Positions 1-8,463 of a stretch of 64,000 bases of DNA are shown here, piece by piece. The position numbers and the translations under genes are program-made. This stretch comes from Spirochaetaceae bacterium (GTDB taxonomy: Bacteria; Spirochaetota; Spirochaetia; SZUA-6; Bin103). The stretch covers positions 34,536-98,535 of the forward strand of contig JAPPGB010000054.1 in NCBI GenBank assembly GCA_028821475.1. Reading direction: 5' to 3'. Each line of letters starts with the position of its first letter. The first letter of the stretch is position 1. The notes beneath the pieces were generated by a model that was not told the origin of the DNA, ran no database searches, and saw only the letters and a program-made list of their open reading frames with translations.

Positions 1-265
1 GGTCGGTCACCAGGTAGCCGCCCACCACGTTGATGGTGGCGAACCCCACGGCGCACGCGCCCAGGATGGTGGTGAGGGTGCTCGGCGACTCGCGTACCTC
101 GAGGGTGATCAAGGCGCCGACCAGCGAGATGCCGGAGATGGCGTTGGAGCCGGACATCAGCGGCGTGTGCAGCTGGGACGGCACCTTGGTGATCAGCTCC
201 AACCCCAGGAACATGGCGAGGATGAAGATGAAAAACAGAAATTCGAACTGTTGCAGGGCTTCCAT
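1..265 (-). CDS. pntAB: NAD(P) transhydrogenase subunit alpha part 2 (PntAB), 3' end outside window
   Basis: This is the small membrane subunit of the split-alpha proton-translocating transhydrogenase, which couples hydride transfer between NADH and NADP+ to proton flow across the inner membrane. The gene starts at an ATG at 265 and runs off the left edge, so about 88 residues are visible. It begins MEALQQFEF, followed by a hydrophobic segment (FLFFIFILAMFLGLELI) and then a stretch (KVPSQLHTPLMSGSNAISG) typical of the family before the next membrane helices. A ribosome-binding site (TAAGGA) sits just upstream. It follows pntAA after 32 bp in the same direction, the usual pntAA-pntAB-pntB order; pntB should lie beyond the edge. 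Confidence 0.9.
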   Translation of the reverse strand, partial: MEALQQFEFLFFIFILAMFLGLELITKVPSQLHTPLMSGSNAISGISLVGALITLEVRESPSTLTTILGACAVGFATINVVGGYLVTD

Positions 266-297
266 GACTATTCCTTACCGATATGGCTGCGGCGCAA

Positions 298-1434
298 TCA
301 GGCGCCGGTAATGCTCTTGACCATCTCGTTCACCATGCCGCCGTCATGCGTGACCAGGCTGCCGGAGATGATCTCGTCGTCGCGGTTCAGGGTGAACGTC
401 TTGCCCTCGGCGTCCCAGAACTCGTCGACGAAGTTGAACAGGTTGTTGGCGTACATCTGGCTGGCGGAGCTGGCGAGGCGGCCCGGAATGTTGCGGTAGC
501 CGATGATGGTGACATCGCTCATCACCACGTCCTTACCGGGCTCGGAGCCCTGCACGTTGCCGCCCGACTCGACCGCGTAGTCGACCACCACGCTGCCCGG
601 TTTCATGCGCTGCACCATGTCGGCGGTCACCACCACCGGCGCCTTGCGGCCGAACAGTTGGGCGGTGGTGATCACGATGTCGGACTGCGCGCAGCGGTCG
701 GCCATCGCCTCGCGCTGCTTGGCGAGTTGCTCCTCGGTGAGCGCCTTGGCGTAGCCCTGGGAGGTCTGGCCGGTCTCGCCGAGGTCCACCTTGACGAAGC
801 GTGCGCCGAGCGACTCCACCTGCTCGGCGGTATCGGGGCGGGTGTCGAATGCCTCCACGCGTGCGCCGAGCCGCTTGGCGGTGGCGATCGCCTGCAGGCC
901 CGCCACGCCGGCGCCGATGATGAACACGCGCGCCGGCTGCAGGGTGCCGGACGGGGTGACCATCATCGGCAGGATGTGCTTGAGCTGGTCGGCCGCCATC
1001 AGCACCATGGCGTAGCCGGCGATGCTGTGCTGCGAGCTGAGCGCGTCCAGCTTCTGGGCGCGGGTGGAGCGTGGCACCAACTCCATGCTGAGCGCGCTGA
1101 CCCCGTGCTCGGCGAGGCTGTCGACCAGCTCGGACTCGTTGAACGGGTCCAGGAAGCTGATGTGGATCGCGCCCTGCTTGAGCAGCGCCACCTCCGCGGC
1201 CGGCGGCTGGCGCACGCGCAACACGATGTCCGCCTCGCCGAGTGCGGCCGCGCGGTCGGCGCGTACCGCGGCGCCCGCCTTCTCGTAGGTCGCATCGGGA
1301 TAGAACGCACCGCCACCGATGCCGCTTTCCACCGCGACGGTGGCGCCGAGCTTGACCAGCCGGGCCGCGGTGTCCGGCGTCACGGCGGCGCGCGGCTCGT
1401 TCGGGTCGGTTTCCTTGGGGGCAAATATGAGCAT
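298..1434 (-). CDS. pntAA: Re/Si-specific NAD(P)(+) transhydrogenase subunit alpha part 1 (PntAA)
   Basis: This is the soluble NAD(H)-binding domain I of the transhydrogenase, 378 residues. It is similar to alanine dehydrogenase/PntA: it opens MLIFAPKETDPNEPRAAVTP, with the K-E-x-x-x-x-E-x-R-x-A-x-T-P pattern of the family, and has a Rossmann GAGVAGLQAIATAKRLG motif in the second half. It ends after the conserved VMSDVTIIGYRNIP region, as split-alpha enzymes do. I chose the ATG at 1434 because the reading frame upstream of it gives a Pro/Ala-rich peptide unlike the family. It heads the pntAA-pntAB operon. The AT-rich stretch upstream (about 1510-1555) probably holds the promoter; a TTGACT is visible there on the minus strand, but no well-spaced -10. 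Confidence 0.93.
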   Translation of the reverse strand: MLIFAPKETDPNEPRAAVTPDTAARLVKLGATVAVESGIGGGAFYPDATYEKAGAAVRADRAAALGEADIVLRVRQPPAAEVALLKQGAIHISFLDPFNESELVDSLAEHGVSALSMELVPRSTRAQKLDALSSQHSIAGYAMVLMAADQLKHILPMMVTPSGTLQPARVFIIGAGVAGLQAIATAKRLGARVEAFDTRPDTAEQVESLGARFVKVDLGETGQTSQGYAKALTEEQLAKQREAMADRCAQSDIVITTAQLFGRKAPVVVTADMVQRMKPGSVVVDYAVESGGNVQGSEPGKDVVMSDVTIIGYRNIPGRLASSASQMYANNLFNFVDEFWDAEGKTFTLNRDDEIISGSLVTHDGGMVNEMVKSITGA

Positions 1435-1679
1435 GCAGGCTCCAGCTACCGCGGGCGCATTGGTGCCTCCCGGCTGGAGAGGGCACGCTGACGGCAAGCG
1501 GGTAGGATGTTCGAGATTAACGCCTAATAGCTGCTAATATTTCGTCCGAAAGTCAACCTCGGCGGCACCCCGGGCCGCGTCGCGGGACCGTCCTGAGGAC
1601 GTGTTTGCGCGGCTTGAGCATCCGCGTTGCAGGGCGGCTTTGTTCTTCGGTACAGTCCTGCCAGGAGCAATCACGAACG

Positions 1680-1931
1680 ATGACGGAAGGCAAAGGAGTC
1701 AAGGGCAAGGTGGCCGAGCCGATGCCCGCGGTGTTGGAACTGGAGCCCGGCAGCTACTGGTGGTGCCGGTGCGGGCAGAGCGAGAACCAGCCCTATTGCG
1801 ATGGATCTCACCAGGGTACCGAGTTCGAGCCGCTTCAGTTCACCATCGACGAGACGCGCAACTATGCGCTCTGTCAGTGCAAGCAGACGGACAACGATCC
1901 ATTCTGCGACGGCACCCACTCTCACCTGTAG
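1680..1931 (+). CDS. Tandem CDGSH iron-sulfur domain protein
   Basis: A small (83 aa) soluble protein with two CDGSH-type [2Fe-2S] motifs: CRCGQSENQPYCDGSH at about residues 27-42, and CQCKQTDNDPFCDGTH near the C-terminus. Both have the C-x-C-x2-(S/T)-x3-P-x-C-D-G-(S/T)-H ligand pattern, three Cys and one His per cluster. The ATG at 1680 is preceded by AGGAG at 1662-1666, which fixes the start. Bacterial two-motif CDGSH proteins are implicated in redox or iron-sulfur handling, but their precise role is not known. It lies 85 bp before bshC in the same direction and could share its transcript. The link to thiol chemistry is only suggestive. Confidence 0.88.
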   Translation: MTEGKGVKGKVAEPMPAVLELEPGSYWWCRCGQSENQPYCDGSHQGTEFEPLQFTIDETRNYALCQCKQTDNDPFCDGTHSHL

Positions 1932-2016
1932 CAGCCCGTGGCGAACTCCGGCAGCATTCGAGGTGCGACGCCGGGTTCCCCCACGGGCCGCTCGCACCTG
2001 ACGGCTGCGCCGCACG

Positions 2017-3603
2017 GTGCCGGTGCGCCAGCCTGACCGCGTGCAACTGATCGAATCGCACCGCGTGGCGATGTCCCAGGTGTACGGCGGCAGCCGTTTC
2101 TACCTGGACTATCTCGCCGGCCGGGCCGACCGCTACTTCACCCACCCGGCCGGCGATGCCGCCGCGGCGCTGCGCAGCCGGCAGGCGGCGGACGGCCCGC
2201 GCGCCGAACTGGCCGCCGTGCTGTGCGACTACCAGCACGCCCTGGGGGCGCCGGAAGCGGCGCAGGCGGCGGCGCGCGCGCTCGGCGAAGCCGGCACGCT
2301 GTGCGTGCACACCGGCCAGCAGGCCGGCTTCATGGGCGGGCCCGCTTACACGCTGTACAAGATCGTTACCGCGATCCGGCTCGCCGCACGCTACCAGGAG
2401 GAGTTCGGGCGGCGCTGCGTGCCCGTGTTCTGGCTCGCCTCCGAGGACCACGATCTCGGCGAGATCGACCATGCCCACTTCCTGGCCGGCGACGGCAACG
2501 TCGGCCGGGTGCGCTTCCAGTGGCGCGACGCGGGCCGGCCGATCAGCGACCTGCCGGTAACGGACGAGGTGCGGGAGGCCGCGCGGCAGTACTTCGATCG
2601 CGTGGGCGATGCACCGTTCGCCGGCTACGCCGCAGGGCTGTTCGCCCCGCGCGGCGGCGGATTCGCGCGCTCGGTGGCGGCAGCCCTGTCGCGCCTGTTC
2701 GGCAACCACGGCCTGGTCGTGCTGGAGCCGCACCTGCTGCGGCCCCTGTTCCCGGAGTTCTTCGCACGGGCAATCGCCGCGTCCGGCGCGGTGCGGCGCA
2801 CACTGCGTGCCGCCGCCGCCGCCCTGACCGAGGACCACTACCCGGTTCCGCTCGATCCGGAGCGTGCCGGGACGCTGTTTCACACCTCCGGCGGCCCGCG
2901 CGAACGGCTCGCGGATGGCGCGCCGGCGCCGCCGGTGAGCCACCTGTCCACCGACGCGGCACTGCGTCCGGTGCTCGCCGACCTGGCGCTGCCGTCGCTG
3001 GCTACCGTGCTCGGCCCCGGCGAGGTGGCCTACCAGGCGATGCTGCGCGGGCTGTACGAGCTGTTCGGCGTGCCGCAGCCGCTGGTTGCCGCGCGCAAGG
3101 GCTACACCCTCGTCGACTCCGCCGCGGCGGCCGCGCTGGAGCACTACGACCTGGTCCCCACGCAGATCGTCGGACCCGAGTTCTCGGTGCGCGCCGCGTT
3201 CAGCGCCGCGGTGCCGGCCAGCGAACGGTCCCGGTTCGCCGCGGTGCGCGACCGCCTGGCCGAGCTGTGGGCGCCGCTGGAGGGCCACGTGGCGGACGTC
3301 GATCCCAATCTGGCGCGCACCTGGCAGCGCAGCCTCGGTCATGCCCGGCTGGCCCTGGACCGCCTGGAGGAGCGCACGGCGCGGGCGTTGATGAGCCGGC
3401 GCGGCGCCGCCCGCCAGGAGCTGCAGGCGTTGCGCGGCCTGGTGTGGCCGCGCGGGCGGCTGCAGGAACGCGTACTGCCGGTTGCGCACTTCGTGAGCCG
3501 CTACGGTGCGGAGCTGCCGGCGGCGCTGCTGGCCGCCTGCGATCCGGGCGAGCCTGACCACGAGATCCTGGTTTTTCGTGCGCCCAACGGTGCCTCCGAC
3601 TGA
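2017..3603 (+). CDS. bshC: Bacillithiol biosynthesis cysteine-adding enzyme BshC
   Basis: Putative cysteine ligase of the last step of bacillithiol synthesis, joining Cys to GlcN-malate; 528 aa, close to the usual 540. Family signatures include LCVHTGQQAGFMGGPAYTLY at about residues 92-111, VFWLASEDHDLGEIDHAHF at about 137-155, and a C-terminal stretch VLPVAHFVSRYG near residues 490-501. The start is a GTG at 2017; another possibility is the Met at 2071, since the family start is variable. bshA follows 35 bp downstream. bshB, the deacetylase, is not in the window. Together bshC and bshA imply that the cell makes bacillithiol rather than glutathione, a cytoplasmic low-molecular-weight thiol. 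Confidence 0.9.
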   Translation: MPVRQPDRVQLIESHRVAMSQVYGGSRFYLDYLAGRADRYFTHPAGDAAAALRSRQAADGPRAELAAVLCDYQHALGAPEAAQAAARALGEAGTLCVHTGQQAGFMGGPAYTLYKIVTAIRLAARYQEEFGRRCVPVFWLASEDHDLGEIDHAHFLAGDGNVGRVRFQWRDAGRPISDLPVTDEVREAARQYFDRVGDAPFAGYAAGLFAPRGGGFARSVAAALSRLFGNHGLVVLEPHLLRPLFPEFFARAIAASGAVRRTLRAAAAALTEDHYPVPLDPERAGTLFHTSGGPRERLADGAPAPPVSHLSTDAALRPVLADLALPSLATVLGPGEVAYQAMLRGLYELFGVPQPLVAARKGYTLVDSAAAAALEHYDLVPTQIVGPEFSVRAAFSAAVPASERSRFAAVRDRLAELWAPLEGHVADVDPNLARTWQRSLGHARLALDRLEERTARALMSRRGAARQELQALRGLVWPRGRLQERVLPVAHFVSRYGAELPAALLAACDPGEPDHEILVFRAPNGASD

Positions 3604-3606
3604 CCT

Positions 3607-3640
3607 GCGCGGCGGACTGACGTGCGCGGCGGACTGACGT
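3607..3640 (+). repeat. 17-bp perfect tandem duplication between bshC and bshA
   Basis: Two adjacent identical 17-bp units (3607-3623 and 3624-3640; GCGCGGCGGACTGACGT) fill the intergenic space and run into the GTG start of bshA. Each unit carries a TGACGTG, so a second in-register GTG was created upstream. It looks like a recent slippage duplication. I see no strong Shine-Dalgarno sequence here. Confidence 0.85.
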
Positions 3641-4790
3641 GCGCATAGGCATTACCTGCTACCCCACCCACGGCGGCAGCGGCGTGTTCGCAACCGAACT
3701 GGGCAAGCAGCTTGCCCTGCGCGGCCACACCGTCTCGTTCATCAGCTACTCGGCACCACTGCGGCTGGTCGACCTGCCGCCGCGGGTCACCTTCCACGAG
3801 GTCGAGGCCGGCGAGTACCCGCTGCTGAAGCAGTATCCCTATACGCTCGCACTGGCCGCCAAGATGGTGGAGGTGGCAACCGCCAACCGCCTGCAGGTGC
3901 TGCACGTGCATTACGCCATTCCGTTCTCGCCGGCCGCGATCCTGGCGCGCCAGATGGCGCCCGAGCTGAGCCTCAGGGTGGTGACCACGCTGCACGGCAC
4001 CGACACGTCGCTGGTAGGCGCCGCGCCCTACTTCCACCCGGTAACGCGCTTCTCGATCGCGCAGTCGGACGCGGTCACCACCGTGTCGGAGTATCTGCGC
4101 AAGGAGACCGAGGAGACGTTTCAGGTCACCCGTCCGATCGAGGTCATCCCCAACTGCGTGGATCTCGATCACTACCACCACGCCGACCGCGACGGCGGCA
4201 AGAAGCTGGTGCTGCACATCTCCAACTTCCGCGAGGTAAAGCGCGCCACCGACGTAATCAGGGTGTTCGCCCGCACCCTCACCCGCGTGGACGCGCGCCT
4301 GGTGCTAGTCGGCGACGGCCCCGACCTGAGCCGCGCGCTGGCGCTGGCCCGTGAGCTCGGGGTGGCGGACGACGTTGCCACCGTCGGCGTGGTGGACGAC
4401 GTGGCGCCGTTTCTGCAGGCGGCGGACCTGTTGCTGTTGCCGAGCGCGTCGGAGAGTTTCGGGCTGGTCGCCCTGGAGGCGATGGCCAGCGGCGTACCGG
4501 TGGTGGCGAGCCACGCCGGCGGTCTGCCGGAGGTGGTGCCGGACGGCGAAGCCGGTTACCTGCTGCCGCCGGGGGATGTCGAAGCCATGGCCGAGCGGGT
4601 CGTGCAACTGCTCTCGGATGAGGGCCGCCATGCCCGTTTCGCCGCCGCCGGCCGCCGCCGGGCGGTGCAGTTCGGGTGCGACGAGGTGGTGCCGCGCTTC
4701 GAGGCGCTCTACGAGCGCGTACTGCGCCAGCCGCCGGCCCCGCCGGTGATGGATCCGGACGCGGGGGCGCACGCCGGAGCGCGGGGATGA
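3639..4790 (+). CDS. bshA: N-acetyl-alpha-D-glucosaminyl L-malate synthase BshA
   Basis: A GT4-family glycosyltransferase, 383 aa, that makes GlcNAc-malate from UDP-GlcNAc and L-malate, the first step of bacillithiol synthesis. The N-terminus MRIGITCYPTHGGSGVFATE is characteristic of BshA, as is LHGTDTSLVG at about residues 127-136. The C-terminal Rossmann domain has VLVGDGPD and then the sugar-nucleotide pocket SASESFGLVALEAMASGVPV at about residues 268-287, with the EX7E-like pair. The start is a GTG at 3639. Its stop overlaps the ATG of hemC (ATGA), which suggests translational coupling. The order bshC-bshA matches a shared bacillithiol unit. Confidence 0.93.
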   Translation: MRIGITCYPTHGGSGVFATELGKQLALRGHTVSFISYSAPLRLVDLPPRVTFHEVEAGEYPLLKQYPYTLALAAKMVEVATANRLQVLHVHYAIPFSPAAILARQMAPELSLRVVTTLHGTDTSLVGAAPYFHPVTRFSIAQSDAVTTVSEYLRKETEETFQVTRPIEVIPNCVDLDHYHHADRDGGKKLVLHISNFREVKRATDVIRVFARTLTRVDARLVLVGDGPDLSRALALARELGVADDVATVGVVDDVAPFLQAADLLLLPSASESFGLVALEAMASGVPVVASHAGGLPEVVPDGEAGYLLPPGDVEAMAERVVQLLSDEGRHARFAAAGRRRAVQFGCDEVVPRFEALYERVLRQPPAPPVMDPDAGAHAGARG

Positions 4791-6163
4791 ACCGCCCCCG
4801 CCCCCGCCCCCGCCCCCGCCGCCGCCGTTCGTCCGGCGGACGGCCCGGATCCGAACTGGCAGGCACCTGCGGCGCGGCGGAAGCGGCGCCTCCGCGGCAG
4901 CGCGCCGAACTGGTGCTGGCGAGCCGCGGCAGCGACCTGGCGTTGGCGCAGACGCGGCTGGTCGGCGAAGCGCTGGCCGCGGCCCATCCCGGCGTCGGCT
5001 GGCGGATCCTGACCATCACTACCCGCGGCGACCGTAGCGCGGGCGCCGGCCGCGGCGCCCCGCCACGGTCCGGCCCGGACACGATGCCGGGCGGTCCCCG
5101 GAAGATGCCGGCCACGGCAGGGGAAGAGCGGCTGCCGCGAGCTGCCGGCGGTTCGGCCCGGACCACCGGCACCGCGGGAAGCGCGCCGTCCGCCGCCGGC
5201 CGGGTTGCCGGTTCGAGTCCGGCCGCGCGTCGAAGTGCGGGGTCGGGGCCGGCCCTGTCGTCGGTAGGACTGTCGTCGGTAGGACAGTCGTCGGTAGGAC
5301 AGTCGCCGGCCGGTGAGCAGGCGGTCGCCGGAACCGGTCTGGCGGCGCTGGCACGCGTCAGCCCCGGGGTATTCACTTCCGAGGTGGCGGCGGCGGTGAT
5401 GCGCGGCGATGCGGCCGCGGCCGTGCACTCCCTCAAGGACCTGCCGCTGGACAACCGGGGCGGCCTGTACGTGGCCGCCATCCCGCCGCGCGCGGCGCCC
5501 GGTGACGCGCTGGTTGCGGCAGACCGGTGGGTCGATGCTTCCGCTCCCCTGGGGCTGCGCGGCGGCGCCGCGGTCGGCACCAGTTCGCCGCGGCGGGCGG
5601 CCCTGCTGCGCACCTTTGCCCCGCAGGCTCGCGTGGTTGAGGCGCGCGGCAACGTGCCGACCCGGCTGCGGCGCTGCCGCGACGGGGAGCTGGGCGCGGT
5701 GGTGCTGGCGCGGGCGGGCCTGGAACGGCTGGACGCGCCGCTCGCCGGTCTGCGCCTGCTGGCGTTGCCGCCGGAACACTGGCAGCCGGCGCCGGGCCAG
5801 GGGGCGCTGGCGGTGCAGGCACGCCGCGGTGACGCCGCCGCGGACCTGCTGGCCGCGCTCGACCATGCGTCCACGCGCACCGCGGTGGAGTTGGAGCGCG
5901 CCGTTCTGCGCGCCCTCGGAGGCGGCTGCGCGGCGCCGTGCGGGGCTTGGGCCCGGCGCAACGGCGGTGGTGACTGGGAGCTGCACTACGGCATCGCCGC
6001 CGCGGACGGTCGCGGCTGGCGGTCGTACCGCCTGCGCGGCACCGCCGCCGGCTGCCGGCGCGCACTCGAGGCGTGGGCTGCCGGTGGACCGCCGCCGGGC
6101 GACGAGGTGCCGGCGGAGGCGGCGCAAGCCGGGATCGGAGCAGTACTATTCGGTACGACATGA
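4787..6163 (+). CDS. hemC: Hydroxymethylbilane synthase (porphobilinogen deaminase) with a large internal insertion
   Basis: Condenses four porphobilinogen units to hydroxymethylbilane on a dipyrromethane cofactor. It is 458 aa against about 310 for the family. The core is recognisable: LASRGSDLALAQT, then TTRGD (about 79-82), HSLKDLP with the catalytic Asp (about 214-220), GTSSPRR, RGNVPTRLRR, and the cofactor cysteine in LGGGCAAPCG. Between TTRGD and SPGVFTSE there are about 108 residues instead of about 14. This Gly/Ala/Ser/Pro-rich insertion sits in the mobile active-site loop. An Arg/Pro-rich N-terminal tail of about 38 residues is also extra. The start at 4787 overlaps the bshA stop (ATGA), and its own stop overlaps the hemL ATG the same way. 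The catalytic residues are intact, so I infer an active enzyme. Confidence 0.9.
   Translation: MNRPRPRPRPRRRRSSGGRPGSELAGTCGAAEAAPPRQRAELVLASRGSDLALAQTRLVGEALAAAHPGVGWRILTITTRGDRSAGAGRGAPPRSGPDTMPGGPRKMPATAGEERLPRAAGGSARTTGTAGSAPSAAGRVAGSSPAARRSAGSGPALSSVGLSSVGQSSVGQSPAGEQAVAGTGLAALARVSPGVFTSEVAAAVMRGDAAAAVHSLKDLPLDNRGGLYVAAIPPRAAPGDALVAADRWVDASAPLGLRGGAAVGTSSPRRAALLRTFAPQARVVEARGNVPTRLRRCRDGELGAVVLARAGLERLDAPLAGLRLLALPPEHWQPAPGQGALAVQARRGDAAADLLAALDHASTRTAVELERAVLRALGGGCAAPCGAWARRNGGGDWELHYGIAAADGRGWRSYRLRGTAAGCRRALEAWAAGGPPPGDEVPAEAAQAGIGAVLFGTT
4794..4817 (+). repeat. Hexanucleotide repeat at the start of hemC
   Basis: Four copies of GCCCCC (4794-4817), followed directly by GCC triplets, encode an RPRPRPRP-RRRR N-terminal tail right after the hemC start. 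The period is six, so copy-number change keeps the frame and would only lengthen or shorten the tail. Confidence 0.85.
5257..5301 (+). repeat. Three tandem 15-bp repeats inside the hemC insertion
   Basis: Three copies of a 15-bp unit (GTCGTCGGTAGGACT, then two with A as last base) encode SSVGL-SSVGQ-SSVGQ in the low-complexity insertion of HemC. The unit is a multiple of three, so the array can expand or contract without breaking the enzyme. Confidence 0.92.
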
Positions 6164-7446
6164 ATACGGAATCTGATCGAACACGGCCGCATTCGGAGCG
6201 GCTCTACGCGCGTGCCCGGGAGCTGATGCCGGGCGGCGTCAACAGCCCGGTGCGGGCGTTCGGGGCGGTCGGCGGCACGCCGGTGTTCTTCGCCTCGGCG
6301 CGCGGCAGCAAGGTGCGCGACGCGGACGGCCGCGAGTACGTCGACTTCTGCCAGTCGTGGGGCCCGCTGATCCTCGGCCACGCCGAGCCGGCGGTGGTCG
6401 GCGCCGTGCAGCGCGCGGCGGAGCGGGGCCTGTCGTTCGGCGCCTGTCACGCCGCCGAGGCCGACCTCGCGGCGCTGATCGTGGACGGCTACGAGGGCGC
6501 TGAGCGGGTGCGGCTGGTCAGTTCCGGCACCGAGGCAGTAATGACCGCCATGCGCATCGCCCGCGGCGCCACCGGGCGGCCGCTCATCGTCAAGTTCGAA
6601 GGCGGCTACCACGGCCATCACGACAGCCTGCTGGTGAAGGCGGGGTCGGGCCTCGCCACCACCGGGCTGGCCAGCTCGGCCGGGGTGCCGGACGCGATCG
6701 CGGGAGCCACGGTGGTGGCCCGCCTGGACGACGAAGAGTCGGTGAACGCCGTGTTTGCCGCCCACGGCGATGCGATCGCCGCGGTCATCGTGGAGCCGGT
6801 GCCGGCCAACAACGGGCTCCTGCTGCAGCGCGGCGCGTTCCTGGATCACCTGGCCGCGGAGACCCGCCGCGCAGGTGCGTTGCTGATCGCCGACGAGGTG
6901 ATCGCCGGGTTCCGCCTGCGCTACGGCGCGTCGCCCGCCGCCGCCCGGCTGCAGCCCGACCTGGTGACGCTCGGCAAGATCATCGGCGGGGGCATGCCGA
7001 TCGGCGCGATCGCCGGGCGTGCCGGGCTGCTGGAGCAACTCGCCCCGGTCGGCGCGGTGTACCAGGCGGGCACCCTGAGCGGCAACCCGCTGTCGGTGGC
7101 GGCCGGCGTCGCCACGCTGGAGGCCCTGACCGACCGCGCGCGCTACGCCGAGCTGGAGCGCCTGGGCGCCGCCGTCGAGGAGGCGCTGGGCGCCGCCGCC
7201 GCGCCCGGCGTGCAGTTGATCCGCAGCGGGTCGATGCTGTGGCCCTACTACGGAACCGGCCGCCCGCGCGCCGCGCATCAGGTCGCCGCCGCCGCGATCG
7301 AGCGTTTCAACCGCGCCTACGGCGGCTTCCTGGAGCGCGGCCTGTACCTGCCGCCGTCCGGCTACGAGGTGGGTTTTCTGTCCACCGCGCACACGGTGTC
7401 GGAGTGCCGGATGCTGGCCGACGCGCTGGTGGCGGCCGCCGCGTAG
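6160..7446 (+). CDS. hemL: Glutamate-1-semialdehyde 2,1-aminomutase
   Basis: PLP enzyme (428 aa) that converts glutamate-1-semialdehyde to 5-aminolevulinate in the C5 route to haem. The class-III aminotransferase fold is evident: the N-terminal LMPGGVNSPVRAFGAVGG, the SSGTEAVMTAMRIARG motif at about residues 122-137, FEGGYHGHHD, the IADEVIAGFRL aspartate, and TLGKIIGGGMPIGA with the PLP lysine. The start ATG at 6160 overlaps the stop of hemC, so hemC and hemL are coupled. With HemC this gives two steps of tetrapyrrole synthesis. hemA, hemB and hemD are not in the window. Confidence 0.96.
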   Translation: MNTESDRTRPHSERLYARARELMPGGVNSPVRAFGAVGGTPVFFASARGSKVRDADGREYVDFCQSWGPLILGHAEPAVVGAVQRAAERGLSFGACHAAEADLAALIVDGYEGAERVRLVSSGTEAVMTAMRIARGATGRPLIVKFEGGYHGHHDSLLVKAGSGLATTGLASSAGVPDAIAGATVVARLDDEESVNAVFAAHGDAIAAVIVEPVPANNGLLLQRGAFLDHLAAETRRAGALLIADEVIAGFRLRYGASPAAARLQPDLVTLGKIIGGGMPIGAIAGRAGLLEQLAPVGAVYQAGTLSGNPLSVAAGVATLEALTDRARYAELERLGAAVEEALGAAAAPGVQLIRSGSMLWPYYGTGRPRAAHQVAAAAIERFNRAYGGFLERGLYLPPSGYEVGFLSTAHTVSECRMLADALVAAAA

Positions 7447-7458
7447 ACCCGCCGCGCG

Positions 7459-7478
7459 CCGGCGGCGTCTGCCGCCGG
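7459..7478. terminator. GC-rich hairpin between convergent hemL and proB
   Basis: A perfect 8-bp stem (CCGGCGGC / GCCGCCGG) with a GTCT loop lies in the 101-bp gap between the convergent stops of hemL and proB. No T-run follows on either strand, so it is only a candidate bidirectional terminator. Confidence 0.45.
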
Positions 7479-7547
7479 TCCGACCGTGTGCCATGTCCCG
7501 GCCGCCGGCGCGGGACGGGTTCGTCGGCGGAGGGCGCGCCGACCCGG

Positions 7548-8378
7548 CTACCGGGCGGTGGCGGGGGCTCCCGACGCGGCCGCCGGCCCGGCATGTTGGG
7601 CGGTTGGACGCGCCGGGAACACCGTGCGCCGGTCCGGATCGTGGATCAGCGTGGACAGCGGCAGGCGGCCGTTGCCGACGATCACCTCGATGCCGCGTGC
7701 GGTCATGCGTTCGGCGGCCACGACCTTGGAGTACATGCCGCCGAGCCCGACCGGCGACGGGCCGCCCCAGGCCAACGCCTTCACGTCGTCGGTGACCGCC
7801 TCCACGAGGCGCACCAGGGTGTCCGCGTGGCCGCCGTTGCCGTCGTCGCGGCGGTGCATCAGTCCGTCCACGTTGGTCAGCAGCAGCGCCTGGTCGACGT
7901 GCAGCCGCTCGGCGACCAGGGCGGCGAGAATGTCGTTGTCGGTGAAGTGGCCGCGGTGTTCCAACTCCTCCTTGTTGACCACGTCGTTCTCGTTGATGAT
8001 CGGTACGATGCCGCGCTCCAGGTACGCCTCCAGCAGCCGGCTCACCGTGCGCTCCTCGCCCGGCGAGGCGAAGTTGTGGTGGGTCAGCAGAAGCTGCGCG
8101 GTCTGCCGCCCGTAGTAGCCCAGGTAGTCGCGGTAGTACTTCATGAGCCGGGTCTGGCCGATGCCGGCGAGCAGTTGCAGTTCCAGCGTCTCGCTCGGCC
8201 GCTGGTGGTGCTCGGTGACCTCCATGCCGGCGGCCACCGCCCCGGAGCTGACCAGCACGATGCGGTCGCCGGCCTCCATCAGCGCGGCGATCTCCGTGCA
8301 CTTGGAAACCAGGAACACGTGATCGAGCCGCCCGGAGGGGCTGATCAGGGCGCTGCCGATCTTGATGAGCCGGGTCAC
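7548..8378 (-). CDS. proB: Glutamate 5-kinase, short form without PUA domain
   Basis: Phosphorylates glutamate to gamma-glutamyl phosphate, the first step of proline synthesis. It is 276 aa; the amino-acid-kinase domain is complete and the C-terminal PUA domain of longer ProB proteins is absent. Visible motifs are LIKIGSALI near the N-terminus, IVLVSSGAVAAGM, PIINENDVV, FTDNDILAALVA, LLLTNVDGL, and GGMYSKVVAAERMTARGI with the phosphate-binding Lys. I chose the GTG at 8378, which gives the usual short lead before the first strand. Earlier in-frame codons run into proA sequence. The order proC-proA-proB is a complete set of proline genes on one strand. Confidence 0.9.
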   Translation of the reverse strand: MTRLIKIGSALISPSGRLDHVFLVSKCTEIAALMEAGDRIVLVSSGAVAAGMEVTEHHQRPSETLELQLLAGIGQTRLMKYYRDYLGYYGRQTAQLLLTHHNFASPGEERTVSRLLEAYLERGIVPIINENDVVNKEELEHRGHFTDNDILAALVAERLHVDQALLLTNVDGLMHRRDDGNGGHADTLVRLVEAVTDDVKALAWGGPSPVGLGGMYSKVVAAERMTARGIEVIVGNGRLPLSTLIHDPDRRTVFPARPTAQHAGPAAASGAPATAR

Positions 8379-8463
8379 GAGCGTGGTGTCCCGCGGCGCT
8401 CCGGCGTCGACAGCGGCGCCGCTGGGGTTCGTTCCCGGGTAGGGGAGTTTCCGGGACACCACA

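Noticed and set aside
283..1491. A 402-codon frame on the plus strand over pntAA
   Set aside because: Antisense shadow: no recognisable domain, while the minus strand encodes a full PntAA.
1840..3561. A 573-codon minus-strand frame over bshC
   Set aside because: Composition is Arg/Gln/Ala-rich with no motif. The plus strand carries BshC signatures.
4279..5961. A 560-codon minus-strand frame over bshA-hemC
   Set aside because: Extreme Arg/Pro/Ala composition and no conserved pattern; a shadow of low-complexity DNA.
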